Shown here: piece after piece, positions 27,052-36,812 of the stretch
Layout: each line of letters opens with the position of its first letter
Position numbering within the stretch: position 1 is the stretch's first letter
NCBI RefSeq assembly: GCF_024832785.1
Contig: NZ_CP116615.1
Span: 3,596,001 to 3,660,000, forward strand
Direction of reading: 5' to 3'
Source of the DNA: Fontisphaera persica
GTDB taxonomy: Bacteria > Verrucomicrobiota > Verrucomicrobiia > Limisphaerales > Fontisphaeraceae
DNA: 64,000 nt
Notes under the pieces: model-generated
The model's database searches: none
What the model saw: only the letters and a program-made list of their open reading frames with translations
What the model was told of the DNA's origin: nothing
Translations under genes and position numbers: made by a program

Positions 27052-28109
27052 GCCGGCACCGGCCCGATGCCTTTGGCCTCCACTGTGCCGGCCGAGGCAA
27101 ACTGGTATTTGTGCTGCAACCGCTCCGCGGTGGCGGCGCTCACCTGGATGGAGCCGGGGCGGCCGCTGGATTCCAGGCGGCTGGCAATGTTCACCGTTTC
27201 CCCCCACAAATCATACGAAAACTTGCGCGTCCCAATGATGCCCGCCACCACCGGCCCCGTGTGGATGCCGATGCGCATTTGCAACAAATGCCCGGTGTGC
27301 ATGTGCATGGTGCGCATCAGCTCCTGCATGTCCAGCGCCATTTCCGCCACCGCTTCCGGGTGGTCCGGCCGCGGGTTGGGCACGCCGCCCACCACCATGT
27401 AGGCGTCGCCAATGGTCTTGATTTTCTCCAGCCCGTGGCGGTCCGCCAGTTGGTCAAAGGCGCTGAAGATGGTGTTGAGCACCTGCACCAGCTCCGCCGG
27501 CGTGATGCGGTTGGCCAGGCGGCTGAACCCCACCAAATCGGAAAACATCACCGTGCACTCCGGGAAATGCTCCGCAATGTGGTCCTCTCCCTCCTTGAGC
27601 CGCTGGGCAATGGAGGACGGCAGCACGTTGAGCAGCAGCCGCTCGCTGCGCTCCTGCTCCTGTTCGAGCCGCCGCAGAAAATCCGCCTCCATGTCATAGA
27701 GCCGCTTGTGCTGCAAGGAGGTCCGAATGCGTGCCTTCAGCAGCGTGGTTTGAATCGGCTTGGTCAGAAAATCATCCGCCCCCATCTCAATGCAGCGAAT
27801 GGCCGTGTCCACATCCGTCATCCCTGACAGCACAATGACCGGCACCCGCCGCAGGCGCAAATCATTCTTGATGCGCTGGAGCACGTCGTAGCCGTCAAAC
27901 TCCGGCATGGCGAGGTCCAGCAGCACCAAGTCAAACCGCTGAAACTCCAGCGCCTCCAGTGCCTCCAGCCCGTTGCAGGCCGGCAGCGGCGTCAAATGCA
28001 TCTGCCGCACCAGCGAACACAGCAAATCGCGGATGATGTCATCATCCTCCACGATGAGCACCACGGCCGGGGCCGTCTCACCGCCACTGCTGTCCGCTGG
28101 GGGCATCAC
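27015..28109 (-). CDS. Response regulator fused to class III adenylate cyclase
   Basis: 364 residues. Residues 15-135 are a receiver domain (acidic EDDD, phospho-acceptor Asp in LVLLDLAMPEFDG, Lys in FLTKPI). A coiled linker (FLRRLEQEQERSERLLLNVL) resembling a signalling helix precedes the cyclase domain at about 170-355. Metal ligands are in VMFSDLVGFSRL and KTIGDAYMVVGG. The purine-specifying positions are Lys in KIKTIGDAY and Asp in YDLWGETVNIASR, the adenylate rather than guanylate pattern. It predicts phosphorylation-controlled cyclic AMP production. No partner histidine kinase lies nearby. It follows FmdB by 46 bp on the same strand. Confidence 0.92.
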   Translation of the reverse strand: MMPPADSSGGETAPAVVLIVEDDDIIRDLLCSLVRQMHLTPLPACNGLEALEALEFQRFDLVLLDLAMPEFDGYDVLQRIKNDLRLRRVPVIVLSGMTDVDTAIRCIEMGADDFLTKPIQTTLLKARIRTSLQHKRLYDMEADFLRRLEQEQERSERLLLNVLPSSIAQRLKEGEDHIAEHFPECTVMFSDLVGFSRLANRITPAELVQVLNTIFSAFDQLADRHGLEKIKTIGDAYMVVGGVPNPRPDHPEAVAEMALDMQELMRTMHMHTGHLLQMRIGIHTGPVVAGIIGTRKFSYDLWGETVNIASRLESSGRPGSIQVSAATAERLQHKYQFASAGTVEAKGIGPVPAYLLLGRLGAGA

Positions 28110-28155
28110 CCGCAGAGCTTACGCCCGGCGCCCGCGCCGGGCCAGCCTTTTTGCT

Positions 28156-28392
28156 TTAATGATGGTGGGCGCCCCCGCGGCAGGCGCACGCGCACCCGCC
28201 GCCGCCACAGCCGCCCTCGCTGGAGCTGCTGCTGCTGCTGGTCCCGGCCGTGGCCGAGGCAAACACCGAAAGTTTCTTGCTCAGGCGCGTCGAGCCGCAA
28301 TGGGGGCAGAGCGCGCCCTGCCATTGCGTCGAACGCACCAGAATCTCGCTGTCCTTGCCGCACTTTTCGCAATGAAATTCGTAAATTGGCAT
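28156..28392 (-). CDS. FmdB-family zinc-ribbon protein with Ser/Cys/His-rich tail
   Basis: 78 residues from the ATG at 28392 (MPIYEFHCEKCGKDSEILV). The FmdB zinc ribbon is seen as CEKC and CPHC. After it come a polyserine run of seven and a glycine-rich tail with four cysteines ending in three histidines (GGCGGGGCACACRGGAHHH). FmdB-type proteins were first linked to regulation of formamidase and amidase genes; their true role is poorly known. The metal-binding-looking tail is longer than in many relatives. It lies between the tandem ModA gene and the cyclase gene, all leftward. Confidence 0.88.
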   Translation of the reverse strand: MPIYEFHCEKCGKDSEILVRSTQWQGALCPHCGSTRLSKKLSVFASATAGTSSSSSSSEGGCGGGGCACACRGGAHHH

Positions 28393-28470
28393 ACGCTGCC
28401 TCTTATTATACCGCACCGCCCGTGCGGCTCAAGCGCCCAGAAAAACCTGCCGCCCGCCGGCGCCCCTCAT

Positions 28471-30045
28471 TCAGGGCCCGGGCGGCGGGGGCGGCGGCAT
28501 CTTCGGCTCCACCGGATGGGGCCCCAGCCGCCAGCCAAATCCCAGCTCCACAAAACGCTGCCGCGACTCCGCCGCGCGAATGCGCTCGTGCAGTCGGGCG
28601 GCCAGTTGCGGGTAACGCGCCTGTTTCCCCACCGCCATGGGCTGGATGGCAAACGCCTCCGGGAGCGCAATGGGCAGGGACTCTGTTTCGTGGGCCACCA
28701 GCGCGCCGTTGCTCACGTACACAATCACGGCATCCAGCGAGCCGGCGCGCAACTGGTTGACCAGAAAATCACCCGTGGCCGACTCCACTTTGACATTGGG
28801 CCGAATCAGCTCATAGAGGCCGTGGGCGAGCAGCATCCGGCGCGTCAACGCGCCCAGCGTGCTTTGCTGCTCGTGCGCCACCCCCACCCGCAAGCCGGGC
28901 CGCCCCAAATCCCGCAGCTCGCGGATGCCTTTCGGATTGCCCTTGGGCACCAGGATGATGATGGGGTTGGACGAGATGTCCTCGCCCGGCTCAAACAAGT
29001 CCTCCACCATCGTCAGAAAGGATTTATCGCACGCAAAATAGGCATCCGGCCGCTGGCCGGCCTTCATCTGGGCCACCAGAATGCCGCAACCGTTGTAAAT
29101 GCGGTTGACCTTCACGCCCTCCCGCTGCTCGAACTCCTGAATGGTCTTTTCTATGGCCGGCCGCAACATGGCGCCAGCGTACAACGTCAGCTCCGGCGTT
29201 TCGCTCCAGGGGTCCCCGCCTTCCGCCCGGTATCCATGTCGGGCCAAAACCGGCGCGCCCCGGTCCCGCGCCGCCAGGTAACGCGCAAACCGCAAGGCCG
29301 CCGTGGGCTGCTGGCTCGCCGTCAACACCCCCACCACCACCTGCGCCCGGCACTCCGCCAGCTCCGGCACCGGCACGGCCTCCAGCTCCGGATACTGCGC
29401 CAGCAACGCGTCAAAAATAAACCCGGCATCCACCGTCCCCAGCTTGATATCGTTGGCCACGTCATTCACCGTGGGTTTATAGACGCGCGTGCGCCCGGCC
29501 ACGGCCTCCCAATGGCCCGCTTTTTGCAGCGCCTGCTGCGTCAACCGCCCCACCGCCGTCGCTTCGGCACTCGCCTGCGCCAGGCTGACCGTGGGCGCGC
29601 GCAAATCCGCCAAGCTGCGCAGGTTCTTGGGATTGCCCCGGCGCACCGCCAGCACCACCTGCATCCTGGCCAGCGGGATTGTTTCGGCCACCAGACCTTT
29701 CTCCCGCGCCAGTTGGATGTATGAATCATCCCCCGGCAGGTACAAATCGCCCCGCCGGGCCACCTCCAGCGCCGCCAGCATCGTCTGCGAGCCCCCAAAT
29801 TGAAGTTGCACCGGCACGCCGTAGAGCTTTTGGTATTCGCGCGCGAGCTCCTCCACTGGCGGCTTCAACCCCGCCGCGCAATACACCACCAGCGGCGGGC
29901 CGCCCGGAAGCGCGGAAGCCGGCGCCCGCAGGAGCTGCCACACCAGCAACCCCATCACCACCGCCGACACCACCGCCACCAACAGGGCGGGACTCAGCCT
30001 TCCTCGTTCACAAGGCCCGGGCCTCTCACTGTGCCTGACGCGCAT
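28471..30045 (-). CDS. Membrane-anchored protein with two tandem ModA-like substrate-binding domains
   Basis: 524 residues. A membrane anchor lies at about 19-40 (ALLVAVVSAVVMGLLVWQLL). Two periplasmic-binding-protein domains of the molybdate-binding (ModA) type follow: domain 1, about 50-280 (LVVYCAAGLKPPVEELAREY, FGGSQTMLAALEVARRGDLY), and domain 2, about 285-500 (LTLYAGAMLRPAIEKTIQEF, YNGCGILVAQMKAGQRPDAY). The usual ligand Ser/Gly loops differ between halves (GGSQT versus NGCGI). The C-terminus is Pro-rich. No ABC permease or ATPase gene is adjacent. ModA proteins normally have one domain; the tandem form may bind an oxyanion or act as a sensor. Confidence 0.87.
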   Translation of the reverse strand: MRVRHSERPGPCERGRLSPALLVAVVSAVVMGLLVWQLLRAPASALPGGPPLVVYCAAGLKPPVEELAREYQKLYGVPVQLQFGGSQTMLAALEVARRGDLYLPGDDSYIQLAREKGLVAETIPLARMQVVLAVRRGNPKNLRSLADLRAPTVSLAQASAEATAVGRLTQQALQKAGHWEAVAGRTRVYKPTVNDVANDIKLGTVDAGFIFDALLAQYPELEAVPVPELAECRAQVVVGVLTASQQPTAALRFARYLAARDRGAPVLARHGYRAEGGDPWSETPELTLYAGAMLRPAIEKTIQEFEQREGVKVNRIYNGCGILVAQMKAGQRPDAYFACDKSFLTMVEDLFEPGEDISSNPIIILVPKGNPKGIRELRDLGRPGLRVGVAHEQQSTLGALTRRMLLAHGLYELIRPNVKVESATGDFLVNQLRAGSLDAVIVYVSNGALVAHETESLPIALPEAFAIQPMAVGKQARYPQLAARLHERIRAAESRQRFVELGFGWRLGPHPVEPKMPPPPPPGP

Positions 30046-30210
30046 GTATCTTTTTATACCAAAGACTCCCTGCGCCTGGAATCAAATCCGGCGGACTCGC
30101 GGCCGAGCATCGCGCAGGCGCCCGGGCACACCGCACCCCTGGCAGGCGGGCTTCCCCGCCCGCCCACGCCACCGGGACATCCCCTCCGCGCGCGCCGGCC
30201 CGCTGGCAGC

Positions 30211-31416
30211 CTAATCCAGCACCGGGTCGCTGCCGTCGAGCATCTTCACCTTGTTGTGTTTGAAGTACTCGCGGGTGAGCGCCTTCACCATGGTGGCGCG
30301 CTGGTCATACAGCCGGCGCAGTTTGCGCGGCTTGTGCTTGGCCAGCGCGTAATGTGTGAAGAGGGGCATGGCGATGGTGGTATCCGTGTAGCACACCACC
30401 GCGTCGGGCAGCCGGTCCGGGTCCACCTTGCCCCAGCTCACCGCCTCGCTGGGCGTGGCGCCGGACAACCCGCCGGTATCCGGGCGCGCGTCCGTAATCT
30501 GGAAGAAATAATCCTGCCCGTATTCTTTGATGCGCAGCACTTCCTGGATTTGCGGCTCGGTCTGCAACATGAAATTCTTCGGGCTGCCGCCGCCCCACAA
30601 CACCACGCCGCTCTTGCCCCCCGAGCGCTTGGCCGCGAGCACAAACGCCGTGGTCTCGTTCACGTCAATCGAGGGATTGATGCGCAGCTTGTTGCCGCGC
30701 AGCTCCACCCCGGCCACGTTCATGCCGATGGTGGAATCGCCCGGCGAGGAGGTGTAGCACGGCACGCCGGCACGGTACGCCGCCGCCAGCACCGACACGT
30801 CCTTCAAACCCGCCTTGCGCTCCCATTCCGCGCAGTACCGGCCCAGCAGATAATGCAGCTCGGCCGTGCCCATCTCCTTTTGAAACTCCGGCTGAATCAG
30901 AATGGAACGCAGAATTTCATCGGTGGCCATCAGACAGTCGCTGTAGCCGATGAGCACATCATAAATGCGCACAATGTCATTCTGCCGCAGCTCGGTGTCG
31001 TCCAGCTTGAAGCTGCCCACCCGCACCGGGAAGTTCAGCGCAAAGTGCATGTCGTGGTACAAAATGGCGCCGGTGGACACAATCCAGTCCACAAACCCCG
31101 CCTTAATCAACGGGATGATGCACGAGCAACCCAGCCCCGCCGGCGTGAGCGCCCCCGAGAGGCTCATCCCGATGGTCACCTCCGGCTCGAGCATCTTTTG
31201 CACAAACAACTGGCACCCTTCCTTGAGCCGCGCCGAGTTGTAGGCCAGAAACACTTCGTCCACCAGGTACTCCACCGACTCCTTGCCGGTGAGGTTCTTG
31301 GGCAAAATGCGCTTGCCGGAAAGGTAGCGGTCCCGATGCGGGCATTTCTTTTTCTTGAGCCAGTCGGGCATGTCGCTCAAGTCTTCACGATAACGGCTGT
31401 GGCGTTTTTCTTTCAT
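30211..31416 (-). CDS. Deoxyhypusine synthase-family protein
   Basis: 401 residues, slightly longer than eukaryotic deoxyhypusine synthase (about 370). NAD- and spermidine-site motifs are visible: [44 protein letters not shown], and [20 protein letters not shown] followed by SWGKV, where Lys330 corresponds to the catalytic lysine that carries the aminobutyl group. Eukaryotic and archaeal enzymes modify eIF5A/aIF5A, which bacteria lack. Bacterial homologues have been proposed to make homospermidine or related polyamines, so a polyamine transferase role is inferred. It is a single gene divergent from the rodZ-like gene. Confidence 0.9.
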   Translation of the reverse strand: MKEKRHSRYREDLSDMPDWLKKKKCPHRDRYLSGKRILPKNLTGKESVEYLVDEVFLAYNSARLKEGCQLFVQKMLEPEVTIGMSLSGALTPAGLGCSCIIPLIKAGFVDWIVSTGAILYHDMHFALNFPVRVGSFKLDDTELRQNDIVRIYDVLIGYSDCLMATDEILRSILIQPEFQKEMGTAELHYLLGRYCAEWERKAGLKDVSVLAAAYRAGVPCYTSSPGDSTIGMNVAGVELRGNKLRINPSIDVNETTAFVLAAKRSGGKSGVVLWGGGSPKNFMLQTEPQIQEVLRIKEYGQDYFFQITDARPDTGGLSGATPSEAVSWGKVDPDRLPDAVVCYTDTTIAMPLFTHYALAKHKPRKLRRLYDQRATMVKALTREYFKHNKVKMLDGSDPVLD

Positions 31417-31588
31417 GTTATGTTTTTTATGACAAAGCCGGACTTAATGTACGTTCCGCCACGGGAAAGCAAATCTTTTTCGCGCCCCGCGCCCGGCCGG
31501 GCAGGGAAGGCCTGGCGCTTGCAGGCGGGGCCGCGGGCAAATCGGCCATTGTCAAAAAGCCGCGGGCTGGGGTAAGGTGCGGCATTGC

Positions 31589-32113
31589 ATGCCGTCCGTG
31601 GCTGAACAATTGCGAACCGCGCGCGAAGCCCGCAAGCTGACCGTGCACGATGTGGCGGAGGCCACCAAGATCCGCACGGATCACATCCGCGCGCTGGAAG
31701 AGGGTAATTACGACGTCTTTGTGGCGCCGGTGTACATTCGCGGCTTTGTGCGCAGCATCGCCCGGCTCCTGCATTTGGAGGAGTCCGCCATCATGGCCGA
31801 CCTCGAGGCCGAGCTGCAGCAAACCGAGAAGTTCAAGGAGCCGCCCCCGCTGACCAACGTCCCCCGCACGTGGGTGGATGTGCTGATGCTGCAATTTTCC
31901 CGCGTGCACTGGGGCATTGTGCTGCCCGTGCTCGTGGGCGCCGTCCTGGTGGTGGCGGCGGCGTGGGGATACCGGGTCTGGTGGCGCTACAAAAACACCG
32001 ACCCGCTGGCCCCGCTGAAACCCGCCATGTACCAGCCCCGCCCGGATGCCCGGGATTTGTATTTGCCCTTGCCGTCCACCAACCCCCCGGCCCGGCCGCC
32101 CCGCGGCAAATGA
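31589..32113 (+). CDS. RodZ-like helix-turn-helix membrane protein
   Basis: 174 residues from the ATG at 31589, which has GGTAAGG 11 bp upstream; a GTG 12 bp earlier is less likely. Residues 1-75 are the RodZ-type HTH domain (SVAEQLRTAREARKLTVHDV, DHIRALEEGNYDVFVAPVYI, RGFVRSIARLL). A membrane helix lies at about 112-132 (GIVLPVLVGAVLVVAAAWGY), and a short Pro-rich periplasmic tail ends the protein. RodZ connects MreB to the cell-wall elongation machinery; this one lacks the large periplasmic domain. The rodZ-rimO-pgsA order is found in many bacteria and supports the call. Confidence 0.85.
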   Translation: MPSVAEQLRTAREARKLTVHDVAEATKIRTDHIRALEEGNYDVFVAPVYIRGFVRSIARLLHLEESAIMADLEAELQQTEKFKEPPPLTNVPRTWVDVLMLQFSRVHWGIVLPVLVGAVLVVAAAWGYRVWWRYKNTDPLAPLKPAMYQPRPDARDLYLPLPSTNPPARPPRGK

Positions 32114-32206
32114 TGCATCCCGCCGGCGCCATTTTCCCCTTTTCCCCCCCATGCCATGCACGGCCAGGCGTTGCGCCCGCGGGTTTTCGGGGACATTCTA
32201 TGCGCC

Positions 32207-33865
32207 ATGAATGAGCTGGCCTCCAATCCGGCGCCGGCGGTGGGCTTGGTCTCGCTGGGGTGCGCCAAAAACCTGGTGGACGCGGAAATCATGCTGGGCG
32301 CGTTGTTGGGAGCGGGCATGAGCATCACCAATGACCCCGCCCGGGCGGATGTGCTGATTATCAACACCTGCTCCTTTATTGACGCCGCCCAGGAGGAAAG
32401 CGTGGACACCATCCTCGAATACGCCGCCCAGCGCGACCGCCTCCGCCCCGCCCAGGGACTCATTGTCTCCGGCTGCCTCCCGCAGCGGCATCGCGAAGAA
32501 TTGCCGCGCCTGCTGCCGGAGGTGGATGTGTTCATGGGCGTGGACCAGGTGGCCCAGGTGGCCGAGCTGGTGCAGCAGGCCCTGCGCCATCGGGCCGCCC
32601 AACTGGCCACCACCCCGCGCCGCGCCAATCGCCAGCAGCTCCTGGCGCGCCTGGCCGAGCTGGGCGCCGGCGAACCCGCCGAAGCCCGGGCCGAAATCCG
32701 CCAGCCCGCCGAAGACCGGCACGGCCGCCGGCCTCCCACCAGGGTAACTCTGGCGCCGCCCCCGCCCGCCGTGCAGGTGCATTTGCGCCCGCGCTACATT
32801 CCCGATTATGCCACGCCGCGTTTCCGGCTCACGCCACGCCATTTTGCGTATGTCAAAATTGCCGAGGGCTGCAATCACCCGTGCAGCTTTTGCATCATTC
32901 CCCGCCTGCGCGGCAGCTACCGGAGCCGTCCGCTGGAGGACGTGGTCCAGGAGGCCCGCCAGTTGGTGGCCGAAGGCTGCCGGGAGCTGAACCTGATTTC
33001 GCAGGACACCACTTACTACGGGCGCGACTGGCGGCGGGCGGCCACGGCGGCGGCGGCGGAGACGCCGGACTTGTGCGCGCTCCTGCGGGCGCTGAACGCC
33101 CTCGAGGGGGATTTCTGGATACGCCTCCTCTACACCCATCCGGCGCATTGGACGGAGGAACTGATTCAGACCATCGCCGACTGCCCCAAAGTGGCCCGCT
33201 ACGCCGACATGCCCCTCCAGCACATTCACGAGGTCATGCTCGAGCGCATGCGGCGCGAAACCTCCCGGGCGTACATCGAAGATTTGCTCGCCCGCATCCG
33301 CGCCGGCATCCCGGGGATTGCGCTCCGCACCACCTTCATCGTAGGATTTCCGGGTGAGACGGAAGCGCGGTTTGCCGCGCTGGTGGACTTTGTGCGCAAA
33401 GTGCGTTTTGAACGACTGGGCGTGTTTGCCTACTCCCGCGAGGCGGGGACACGCGCCGCCCAGATGCGCGGGCAGGTGCCGGCCGCCGAGCGCCAGCGCC
33501 GCCGCGAATTGCTGATGGCCGCGCAGCACGAGGTCGCCCGCGAAGTCGCCGCGGGTTTTGTGGGACGCACCCTCCGAGTGCTGGTGGAAGGCGAGGCCAC
33601 CGCCCGCCAATTGCAGGCGGCCCGGGTGGACTCCTGGGAGCACGGCCTCCTGCGCGAAGCCGATGCCGGCGCGCGCCGGCTGCGGGGCCGGTACGCCGTG
33701 GCCCGGGGCGAGGCCGATGCGCCGGACATTGACGGCCGGGTGTACATCCGCGGCGGCCCGCTGCCGCCGGGGGAGTTTGCGACCGTGCGGATTGTGGGCC
33801 ATACCGATTACGATTTAATGGCCGAGCTGGAGGGTGGCAACGCAAGACATGAATCTGCCCAATAA
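32207..33865 (+). CDS. rimO: Ribosomal protein uS12 methylthiotransferase RimO
   Basis: 552 residues from the ATG at 32207 (MNELASNPAPAVGLVSLGCA). RimO methylthiolates an Asp of ribosomal protein S12. The N-terminal UPF0004 domain has three cluster cysteines (VSLGCAKNLVDAE, INTCSFIDAA, VSGCLPQRH). The radical SAM loop is CNHPCSFCIIPRLRGSYRSR, and a TRAM domain closes the protein (FVGRTLRVLVEGEA). 'SLGCAKNLVDAE' separates it from MiaB. It is about 110 residues longer than E. coli RimO, partly through an Arg/Ala/Pro-rich insert at about 125-198. Its 3' end overlaps pgsA by 17 bp. Confidence 0.95.
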   Translation: MNELASNPAPAVGLVSLGCAKNLVDAEIMLGALLGAGMSITNDPARADVLIINTCSFIDAAQEESVDTILEYAAQRDRLRPAQGLIVSGCLPQRHREELPRLLPEVDVFMGVDQVAQVAELVQQALRHRAAQLATTPRRANRQQLLARLAELGAGEPAEARAEIRQPAEDRHGRRPPTRVTLAPPPPAVQVHLRPRYIPDYATPRFRLTPRHFAYVKIAEGCNHPCSFCIIPRLRGSYRSRPLEDVVQEARQLVAEGCRELNLISQDTTYYGRDWRRAATAAAAETPDLCALLRALNALEGDFWIRLLYTHPAHWTEELIQTIADCPKVARYADMPLQHIHEVMLERMRRETSRAYIEDLLARIRAGIPGIALRTTFIVGFPGETEARFAALVDFVRKVRFERLGVFAYSREAGTRAAQMRGQVPAAERQRRRELLMAAQHEVAREVAAGFVGRTLRVLVEGEATARQLQAARVDSWEHGLLREADAGARRLRGRYAVARGEADAPDIDGRVYIRGGPLPPGEFATVRIVGHTDYDLMAELEGGNARHESAQ

Positions 33866-34436
33866 ACTGACCATGGCGCGGCTGGTGTTCACCGCCGCCT
33901 TCCTGATGGCGTTGTTCATTCCTTTTCCCCTCCACCATACCGCCGCCCTGGTCTTGTTTTCCCTGGGAGGCCTCACCGACCACCTCGACGGCCGGCTGGC
34001 GCGCAAGCACAACCTCATCACCAATTTCGGCAAGCTCATGGACCCGCTCGCCGACAAAATCTTCACCTGCTCGGCCTTCATTGCCTTTGTGGGGTTGAAG
34101 CTGATGCCGGCCTGGATGGTGGTCATCATTGTGGCCCGTGAGTTTGCCATCACCGGCCTGCGCATGCTGGCGGCCACCCAAAACCGGATTCTGGCGGCGG
34201 AAGGCTTCGGCAAACACAAAACCGTGAGCCAGATAATCTGCATCCTCGCCATGCTCGTCAGTCTGTGCGGCCCGGAATGGGGAGCCTTGGGACGGTTTTT
34301 CCTGCTGCCCCTGGGGGGCGTGCCCTGGGTGGACCAACTGGCCGTGGCCATGCAATGGATTACCGTGGGGCTGACCATCATTTCCGGCACGCTGTATCTG
34401 TGGCGCAATCACCAATTGTTCACCGCCGGCGCCTGA
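33849..34436 (+). CDS. pgsA: CDP-diacylglycerol-glycerol-3-phosphate 3-phosphatidyltransferase
   Basis: 195 residues from the ATG at 33849 (MNLPNKLTMARLVFTAAFLM). It makes phosphatidylglycerol phosphate from CDP-diacylglycerol and glycerol 3-phosphate in the inner membrane. The CDP-alcohol phosphotransferase motif D-G-x2-A-R-x8-G-x3-D-x3-D is complete: DGRLARKHN, then GKLMDPLADK. Several hydrophobic segments (IFTCSAFIAFVGLKLMPAWM, VAMQWITVGLTIISGTLYLW) form the membrane helices. It overlaps the end of rimO, in line with the conserved rodZ-rimO-pgsA order. Confidence 0.94.
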   Translation: MNLPNKLTMARLVFTAAFLMALFIPFPLHHTAALVLFSLGGLTDHLDGRLARKHNLITNFGKLMDPLADKIFTCSAFIAFVGLKLMPAWMVVIIVAREFAITGLRMLAATQNRILAAEGFGKHKTVSQIICILAMLVSLCGPEWGALGRFFLLPLGGVPWVDQLAVAMQWITVGLTIISGTLYLWRNHQLFTAGA

Positions 34437-34571
34437 ACCGGCAGCCGGCGGCAAGCCCCACCGGGCCCAGGCCCGGCCACCCAGACCCCTGGCCGCGCGC
34501 CCAGACCGCCCGGGGCGAAGCAAGATTTTTTCTTCTCAAAAAACGGGGCGTATTCCCATAATCAGCCTGTT

Positions 34572-35630
34572 TTGATTGCGCGGGAAGCACAGTTATTGGA
34601 ATTGGCGGACAAGCTGCGGGCCAGCCCATGGGTGGCCATGGACACCGAGGCGGACAGCTTGCACGCCTATCCGGAGAAAATCTGCCTCATCCAAATCAGC
34701 CATCCCGGCGGGGATGTGCTGGTGGACCCGCTGAGTGGCATGGATTTGCAGCCGTTATGGCAGGCGCTGGCCGGGCGGGAGCTGGTCATGCACGGCTGCG
34801 ATTATGATTTGCGGCTCCTTCGCCGCACCTATGATTACCTGCCCGCCGCCGTCTTCGATACCATGCTCGCCGCGCGCCTGCTGGGCTACCCCAACTTTGG
34901 CCTCAGTGATTTGGTCCACCGCCACTTGGGCGTGCGCCTTGAAAAAGGCCCTCAAAAGGCCAACTGGGGCCTGCGCCCCCTGCCGCCGCACATGGAACGC
35001 TACGCCCGCAATGACTCCCGCTACCTCAAACCCCTTGAAACCATCCTCCGCGCCGAGCTGGAACAACGGGGCCGCCTGGATTGGCATCGGGAAATGTGCG
35101 CCCGTTTGCTGGAACAAAGCGCCACCGACGCCGGGCCGGATGCGGACACCGCCTGGCGCGTCAAAGGTTGCGGGCAACTGGACCGCCACGGCCTGGCCGT
35201 GCTCCGGGCCGTCTGGCACTGGCGCGAGCACGAGGCCACAACGGCCAACCGCCCGCCTTTCTTCATTTTCTCCACCGAGGACATGGTGGCGCTGGCCGCG
35301 CTGGCGGCCGCCGGCCAGCCTTATGAGCACCTCATCCCCCGGCGCTTCAGTCCGGGGCGGCGCCAGCGGCTGGTGCAGGCCGTCACCAAGGCGTTGCAGT
35401 TGCCGCTCGAAAAATGCCCGCACCCCATGCCCCGCCGTCCCTCCCTGCGGCTGACCGCGCAACAGCGGCGGCTGATGAATGAATTGCAGGCCCGGCGGGA
35501 CGCCCAGGCCGCGCGCCTGCAAATGGACCCCACCTTAATCGCCCCCCGCGCCACCCTGGTAGCCCTGGCCACCGACGGCGAGGCCGCGCGGCGCCAGTTG
35601 ATGAACTGGCAGCAGAAGCTGCTGTTTTGA
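34572..35630 (+). CDS. rnd: Ribonuclease D family 3'-5' exoribonuclease
   Basis: 352 residues, near the 370-380 of RNase D. The start is a TTG at 34572; no ATG or GTG lies in frame before the first active-site motif, and the upstream frame has no alternative. DEDDy motifs: Exo I VAMDTEADSL, Exo II HGCDYDLRLLRR, Exo III YARNDSRYL. An HRDC-like helical region follows (about 210-290, AVLRAVWHWREHEATTANRP). RNase D trims the 3' ends of tRNAs and other stable RNAs. The mqnC-type gene begins 48 bp after its stop, or directly at the stop if an earlier ATG is used. Confidence 0.9.
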   Translation: MIAREAQLLELADKLRASPWVAMDTEADSLHAYPEKICLIQISHPGGDVLVDPLSGMDLQPLWQALAGRELVMHGCDYDLRLLRRTYDYLPAAVFDTMLAARLLGYPNFGLSDLVHRHLGVRLEKGPQKANWGLRPLPPHMERYARNDSRYLKPLETILRAELEQRGRLDWHREMCARLLEQSATDAGPDADTAWRVKGCGQLDRHGLAVLRAVWHWREHEATTANRPPFFIFSTEDMVALAALAAAGQPYEHLIPRRFSPGRRQRLVQAVTKALQLPLEKCPHPMPRRPSLRLTAQQRRLMNELQARRDAQAARLQMDPTLIAPRATLVALATDGEAARRQLMNWQQKLLF

Positions 35631-35678
35631 ATGCCCAGCCGCCCCTTGCCCCGCGGCCGGGAGCGAGTATCTTTCCCC

Positions 35679-36773
<1,095 letters not shown>

Positions 36774-36812
36774 CCCGCCGGGCCCGCCACGCCCCGCCTT
36801 GCGGCCTTTCAA

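Noticed and set aside
32198-33802. 534-codon minus-strand frame opposite rimO
   Set aside because: No motif, while rimO on the plus strand has all cysteines and the TRAM domain.
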